A stretch of DNA of 56,513 nt from Methanogenium cariaci JCM 10550. GTDB taxonomy: Archaea > Halobacteriota > Methanomicrobia > Methanomicrobiales > Methanomicrobiaceae. This document shows, piece after piece, positions 52,350-56,513 of the stretch. The stretch's first letter is position 1. Each line of letters opens with the position of its first letter. The translations under genes were made by a program, and so were the position numbers. Under the pieces are notes generated by a model that made no database searches, had not been told where the DNA came from, and saw only the letters and a list, made by a program, of their open reading frames with translations. The stretch is taken from assembly GCF_001315945.1 (NCBI RefSeq), contig NZ_BBBG01000015.1, positions 1-56,513 on the forward strand, written 5' to 3'.

Positions 52350-53084
52350 ATGACTGTGAAAATCACCCTGCTTGGAACCGGTGACACCACCGGTACTCCT
52401 CTTGTCGGATGCACCTGCCCGGTCTGTAGCGAAGCTGCCACATCCGGCAGGGGACGCCTTCGCACTTCCCTGCTGGTGGAGCATGATGGTTTTAAACTCC
52501 TCATTGACACCTCACCGGATCTCCGTCAGCAACTGCTCAGAGTGGGTGCGCCCCATATCGATGCGGTGCTCTGGACGCATGGGCACTATGATCACTTTGC
52601 CGGATTCAACGATTTTTACCGGGTGCAAAAATATCCTCCCGGATACGGTGCCCCCCCGGAGGTGGTGGCATACATGCAGGAACAGTTCCATTTCATCCGT
52701 TTTGCTCCCCCCACCCGCAGGAACCGTATGTCCCGTTCACGCTGGGGGGGGCTGCGGATCACCCTGGGGGGGGCCGTGAACCATCCTCCCGCACCCACCT
52801 ATGGCCTGCTGATAGAGGACGGAGATACCCGTATCGGGTATACGGCAGACACGAATCCTGACATCCCGCAGCGGACAAAGAATCTGCTGGACGGCTGTGA
52901 CCTCTTCTTTGCCGATGCGCTCTTCCCGGACGGTATCATGCACCCGAAGCACATGAACTATTCGGAGGCAATAGCACTGGCAGGAGAGCTGCATGCAAAG
53001 GATTTCCGCCTTGTTCATCTCTCCCATAAAATCGGATGGGACGCACCGCATATCGGATATGACGGGGATACCTTTGTGCTCTGA
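52350..53084 (+). CDS. MBL-fold metal-dependent hydrolase (PhnP-like)
   Basis: The start MTVKITLLGTGDTTGTPLVG is followed by two Cys of a zinc site (CTCPVC), LLIDTSPDLRQQLLRVGAPH, and the metal-binding VLWTHGHYDHFAGF. Later ligands are in GYTADTN, ALFPDGI and LVHLSHKIG. About 244 residues, open in one frame, but residues near 52715-52740 read wrongly. The middle frame would be QEPYVPFTLGGLRI, so two compensating indels surround a 12-residue misread. Relatives hydrolyse cyclic phosphodiesters or similar esters. It follows the ATPase by 20 bases. Confidence 0.85.
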   Translation: MTVKITLLGTGDTTGTPLVGCTCPVCSEAATSGRGRLRTSLLVEHDGFKLLIDTSPDLRQQLLRVGAPHIDAVLWTHGHYDHFAGFNDFYRVQKYPPGYGAPPEVVAYMQEQFHFIRFAPPTRRNRMSRSRWGGLRITLGGAVNHPPAPTYGLLIEDGDTRIGYTADTNPDIPQRTKNLLDGCDLFFADALFPDGIMHPKHMNYSEAIALAGELHAKDFRLVHLSHKIGWDAPHIGYDGDTFVL

Positions 53085-53154
53085 GAAAGGGGGGGTGTCG
53101 TGGCATTCCTGGTGAGGTATTGTCCCCGCCTCCCCCCCTGCCGGGGGGGCAACC

Positions 53155-53166
53155 CATATATATTTA
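53155..53166 (+). promoter_or_regulatory. TATA box of rpoL
   Basis: ATATATATTTAG lies about 32-42 bases before the rpoL ATG at 53197, the distance expected for a transcript with a very short leader. It is the clearest TATA element in this part of the window. Confidence 0.55.
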
Positions 53167-53196
53167 GCCGTTCGTTCACAGAACTATTGCGTACTT

Positions 53197-53475
53197 ATGG
53201 AGATCAAAATTCTTGAGCTCAATGCCGGCAGCGTGAAGATCCTCTTTGTCGGTGAGAGCCACACATATATGAATGCCCTGACGCAGCAGATCCTCACGGA
53301 CTCCCGTGTGGATGTGGCATCCTATAACCCGAAGTTTAATTTCACCGACCCGGAGTTGTTTGTCTCAACCAAAGACGGCGTGGATCCCATTGCGGTCATC
53401 ATTGATGCAGCACGTAAAATCAGTGCAGACTGTGCTGAACTGCTGGAAGCAATTGAAAATCCTGAGATAAAATAA
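53197..53475 (+). CDS. rpoL: DNA-directed RNA polymerase subunit L (Rpo11)
   Basis: 92 residues, intact. MEIKILELNAGSVKILFVGE, then SHTYMNALTQQILTDSRVDV is the conserved dimerisation block of the archaeal L subunit (eukaryotic Rpb11, bacterial alpha N-terminal). DPELFVSTKDGVDPIAVII and a helical C-terminus follow. Together with subunit D it forms the platform for polymerase assembly. It is transcribed from its own TATA box and lies near translation genes. This gene has no G/C run above four and reads cleanly. Confidence 0.93.
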   Translation: MEIKILELNAGSVKILFVGESHTYMNALTQQILTDSRVDVASYNPKFNFTDPELFVSTKDGVDPIAVIIDAARKISADCAELLEAIENPEIK

Positions 53476-53603
53476 TACTTTTTTTTAAATCCGGCAGGGG
53501 GGCAGCGCCTGCTGATTATCTGATACTCTCCGGCAGTATCCGTCCAAAAGTGGCCAGGGGAGCAATAGCAGGCAAAAAAATGTAAGAAAAAGGAAGGGGG
53601 TTA

Positions 53604-54218
53604 TTACATCCGTTCCGTGAAGACAATGGAACCTGCTACACGGGTGATGCGGATCTGTATTTTCTGGCCGGGTTTGCCGCCACTCACATACATGGTGTAT
53701 TTCCCGATTCTGACCACACCATCTCCACGCTTGGAGATGGACTGTATCTCCACCGTCATCTCTTTGCCTTCTTCCAGCTGGTTTGCCACAGATTCCGGGC
53801 GTGCACGGCGCTTTCTGACCGGCCTGTGACTACCGCAGGCATCGCAACGCAGGAGGGTGATCCGCCCGTCTTTCACGAGGCGGGTGTCAGGTTTACCGCA
53901 TTCGGAACAGATGACATAATCTTCCGTGTACTTTTTCACCAGGCTCTTGATCAGGTCAAATTCAAACTTACCGTTGAAGACCGCCCGGTTTCCGTCTATC
54001 TTGCCGGATGTTCCCAGTTCACCCAGCAAAAATTTCATCAGATGGTCTGGTTCACGGCGAAGGACGGATGCAATCTCTGCAAAGTTATCAAGGACCGTTG
54101 TCTTCCCCCCCTCAATAAACACCTTTGCCGGAGGTACGGTAAACCGTCCCTCGTCACCGGAGGTCTCGGTGATATTTTCATAGGCATGGTCAAGCAACGC
54201 TTCATATGGATCAGGCAT
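53604..54218 (-). CDS. Translation initiation factor aIF2 subunit beta with TRAM domain
   Basis: 204 residues from [16 protein letters not shown]. The core HTH-like domain has [20 protein letters not shown] and [20 protein letters not shown]. The zinc ribbon has [13 protein letters not shown] and [12 protein letters not shown]. After a basic linker ([11 protein letters not shown]), the C-terminal part [20 protein letters not shown], then [17 protein letters not shown], is a TRAM RNA-binding domain, as known in Methanomicrobia. It is part of the aIF2 complex bringing initiator tRNA to the ribosome. The start at 54218 is chosen because the upstream frame is not conserved. Confidence 0.92.
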   Translation of the reverse strand: MPDPYEALLDHAYENITETSGDEGRFTVPPAKVFIEGGKTTVLDNFAEIASVLRREPDHLMKFLLGELGTSGKIDGNRAVFNGKFEFDLIKSLVKKYTEDYVICSECGKPDTRLVKDGRITLLRCDACGSHRPVRKRRARPESVANQLEEGKEMTVEIQSISKRGDGVVRIGKYTMYVSGGKPGQKIQIRITRVAGSIVFTERM

Positions 54219-54387
54219 GCTGGTACCTTTTGTACTGTAGTATCTTAATAGTGCTTTTTGCATGCTCCGGGTGAGTCGGGGAAATCCCACGGAATTTTCC
54301 GGTCTGCAGATTCTGTCCCCCCCGTCTCTGTCCGAAGGATGCCATATGCGCACCATTATTAGCGCAGATGTCGAACCATTCTGCATC

Positions 54388-56482
54388 ATGGTATCTGCCG
54401 GAGACCTTGCTTATCTGGAAGAAAAACTGAAGCGGCCTATAACGCCGCTTGAATACGCCTGTTTTGAAAATCTCTGGAGTGAACACTGCAGTTATCGTTC
54501 AACAAAGGCATTTTTGAAGACCCTGCCGACCACCGGTGAGAATGTCCTTCTGGGACCCGGGATGATGCCGCCATTGTGAAATATTCAGACGATATCGCAC
54601 TGGCAATCGGCATGGAATCCCATAATCACCCCCCCAGTTATGTGGACCCCCCCTTTGACGGGGGCTGCGACCGGAGTCGGTGGTATTGTGAGAGATATCA
54701 TCTCCATGGGTGCCAAACCGATTGCCCTCATGGACCTGCTCTACTTTGGCCCGATCACCGAGGAGAAGAACCGGTATCTGCTTGAACATGTGGTGCAGGG
54801 CATTGGTGACTATGGCAACTGTATCGGCGTCCCGGTCGTACGGGGGGGGAGGTGGCATTTGATAAAGCTACTCCGGCAATCCCCCTTGTCAATGTCGTCT
54901 GTGTGGGGGGGATCGTAGATCCGGAAACCTATCTCACGGCCCGGGTAAAGAAGCCCGGCAACCGTCTGGTTCTCTACGGAGCGTCCACCGGCAGAGACGG
55001 TCTTGGCGGGGCATCGTTTGCTTCCCGTGACCTCTCCGAGGATGCGGAGGCAGAAGACCGGCCCTGTGTGCAGGTCGGCGACCCGTATACTGAAAAACTC
55101 CTCATCGACGCCACCCTTGAGATGGCAGCCACCGGAAGATCGTTGCATGCCGTGACCTCGGCGCCGCGGGACTTGCGGGAGCATCATCGGAGATGTCCTC
55201 CAGTTACGGAGCCCGTATTGAGGCTGACTGTGTGCACCTGCGGAGAACGGCATGAACGAGGTGGAGATCATGCTGGCCGAGTCGCAGGAACGGATGCTCA
55301 TGGAGGTTGCCGGGATGATATTCCAACACTTGCGGCCATCATGGAGAAGTACAGTCTGCAATGGCGTGACATTGGCGAAGTGATCGAGGAAGCACGCTAC
55401 ATCGTCACCTTTGAAGGCAATGTCGTCTGTGACCTGCCAATCGATCTGCTGGTGGAAGGGGGGGCGCCGGGTGAGGCATGGCATGCTGAGCCGTATTCGC
55501 ATGAACGCCCGTACCAGGCACCGGAAGGGATATCAAGGCACTCTGTCTTTCTGTCCTCTCCCATCCTGATGTGGTCCGCAAAAACTGGATATCCCGCCAG
55601 TATGACCACGATGTGCAGCTGCGCACGGTCTCTGTTGCAGGCGGGGGGGCCGGGCATCTCCGGCTGGGTGACAGTGCCCTTTCCCTCTCCTGCGGATGTT
55701 CCCCCCCGCGCCAGATTGAGCTGAAACCCTATGAAGGGGCGGCAAACACGGTCTATGAAAATGCCGCCAACCTCGCCTGTGTCGGCAGCACCCCCCCTCT
55801 CTGTGTGGTAAACTGCCTGAACTTTGCCAGTCCTGTTCACCCGGAGATCTACTGGCAGCTGGGTGAGGCAGTCCGGGGCATGGGAGATATGGCAGTCGCC
55901 ATCGGTGCTCCGGTGGTGGGTGGCAATGTCTCACTCTACAACGAGAGTGATGAATTCGGAACACGGATTCTCCCGACACCCTCCATTGGTATGGCAGGGA
56001 AAGGCCCGGTGCTTTGCTACACTTTGCCGACAGAGGGGGGGCGACCCTTGCCATTGCAGGCAGATCCGTCCCTGCACTGGGAGGATCCGTAGTGGACGCC
56101 GTGACCGGGTGTGGAGGCGAGGCCCCCGGAGAAGGCAGACCCGTCCATTCTTGAAAAAATCCGGTCATTCGTACAAAACGGTGGGTTTGCCGCAGATATA
56201 TCCGCAGGTGGGTTAATCGCAGCCCTTGCGGAGTGTGCACCTGCTGCGGCGGTCAGCCTTGCGGGTGATGCAATCCCTGCGCTCTTCGATGAATCGCCGG
56301 GCCGGTTCCTCATTGCGTATACCGACAAATCTGTTGCAGAGGGACTTGACGCAGTTGAAATCGGCACCGTCGGTGGAGATGGACTGATCATATCGGTAAG
56401 TGGAGAAAATATTGCCTTCACCCCCCCTCAGGAGACTGACGCAGCGCTGGATTCCCTGACAGCAGTAATGTATACCGAGTAG
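54388..56482 (+). CDS. purL: Phosphoribosylformylglycinamidine synthase II (PurL), frameshifted
   Basis: The start at 54388 ([19 protein letters not shown]) precedes [15 protein letters not shown], the PurL signature. The catalytic loop [20 protein letters not shown] appears with extra Pro residues and then shifts, because C and G runs near 54627, 54649 and 54661 are too long. Later parts are [84 protein letters not shown] and a C-terminal ATP-domain piece. About 700 residues in total, with roughly eight frame breaks. It makes FGAM from FGAR, glutamine and ATP with PurQ and PurS, neither of which is in the window. Confidence 0.93.
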
Positions 56483-56513
56483 GCGGGAAAAACAGAATAC
56501 TACATTTATTTAT

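Noticed and set aside
54810..55502. 230-codon minus-strand ORF inside purL
   Set aside because: Antisense to conserved PurL sequence on the plus strand.
1..56513. Programmed frameshifting or transcriptional slippage as the general explanation for broken genes
   Set aside because: Slippage at G/C tracts could restore some frames, but breaks also occur at short runs, an A run and without long runs, and a tRNA is affected. Sequence error explains all of these together.
1..56513. Poly-G/poly-C tracts as phase-variation switches
   Set aside because: Tracts lie in housekeeping genes (purL, pstB, map) and at nearly every Gly or Pro pair, not only in surface genes, and family motifs show the extra bases are not native.
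1..56513. CRISPR arrays or insertion sequences
   Set aside because: I saw no regularly spaced repeats and no transposase or terminal inverted repeats with target duplications. The only dispersed repeats are short operators.

Overview
The window looks like a euryarchaeal chromosome, most likely a methanogen of the class Methanomicrobia (Methanomicrobiales-like). The marker genes are archaeal: RNA polymerase subunit L, aIF2-beta with a C-terminal TRAM domain, a type II methionine aminopeptidase, an AbrB-PhoU fusion regulator, WtpABC, LarE, a DUF2298 'YYY' membrane protein and GWCP-motif small membrane proteins of the type seen in methanogens. No methanogenesis gene is present, so the lineage is inferred. 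Base composition is near 52% GC by eye. Promoters show archaeal TATA boxes and many genes end in T-rich tracts. The only RNA genes found are two minus-strand tRNAs (CAU, probably Ile2, and Asn).

The dominant oddity is indels in homopolymers. Runs of 6-8 G or C are far too frequent, and most genes are broken into two to many frames, usually at or beside such runs. Comparison with conserved motifs shows G/C runs that are too long (often by exactly one codon, adding an extra Gly or Pro inside conserved motifs) and shorter runs that have lost a base. Even the tRNA-Asn acceptor stem has one G too many. I treat this as sequence or assembly error and give each broken gene as one CDS spanning its frames, not as a pseudogene.

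Layout. 0.4-8.1 kb: transporters and enzymes (Yip1, NAD(P)H oxidoreductase, MFS efflux, GNAT, BASS family, YjdF-like, EamA), interrupted by an AT-rich island encoding a membrane-anchored PD-(D/E)XK nuclease-like protein and a 48-residue basic protein. 8.2-14.8 kb: tRNA, then a phosphate regulon with a divergent AbrB-PhoU regulator facing pstSCAB-phoU. 15.2-20.4 kb: one very large multi-PAS/GAF sensor histidine kinase. 20.5-22.9 kb: FMN-binding protein, a TetR gene with three operator repeats, LarE. 23.2-26.2 kb: tungstate/molybdate importer WtpABC. 26.4-29.0 kb: permease, small protein, thioredoxin and DGC-protein operon, divergent from an ArsR regulator with paired operators.

29.1-35.2 kb: TRIC family, SIMPL protein, an unknown protein, and two overlapping secreted beta-propeller proteins. 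35.3-38.5 kb: a membrane wHTH regulator, a small HTH/Cys protein with a 20-bp palindrome at its start, and three tandem GWCP small membrane proteins. 39-45.7 kb: DUF2298 protein, zinc ribbon, TIM-barrel isomerase-like protein, and a large secreted beta-helix protein. 46.2-48.9 kb: response regulator with PAS domains, tRNA-Asn, membrane wHTH protein. 49.0-56.5 kb: housekeeping block with two M24 peptidases, AAA+ ATPase, MBL hydrolase, rpoL, aIF2-beta and purL.
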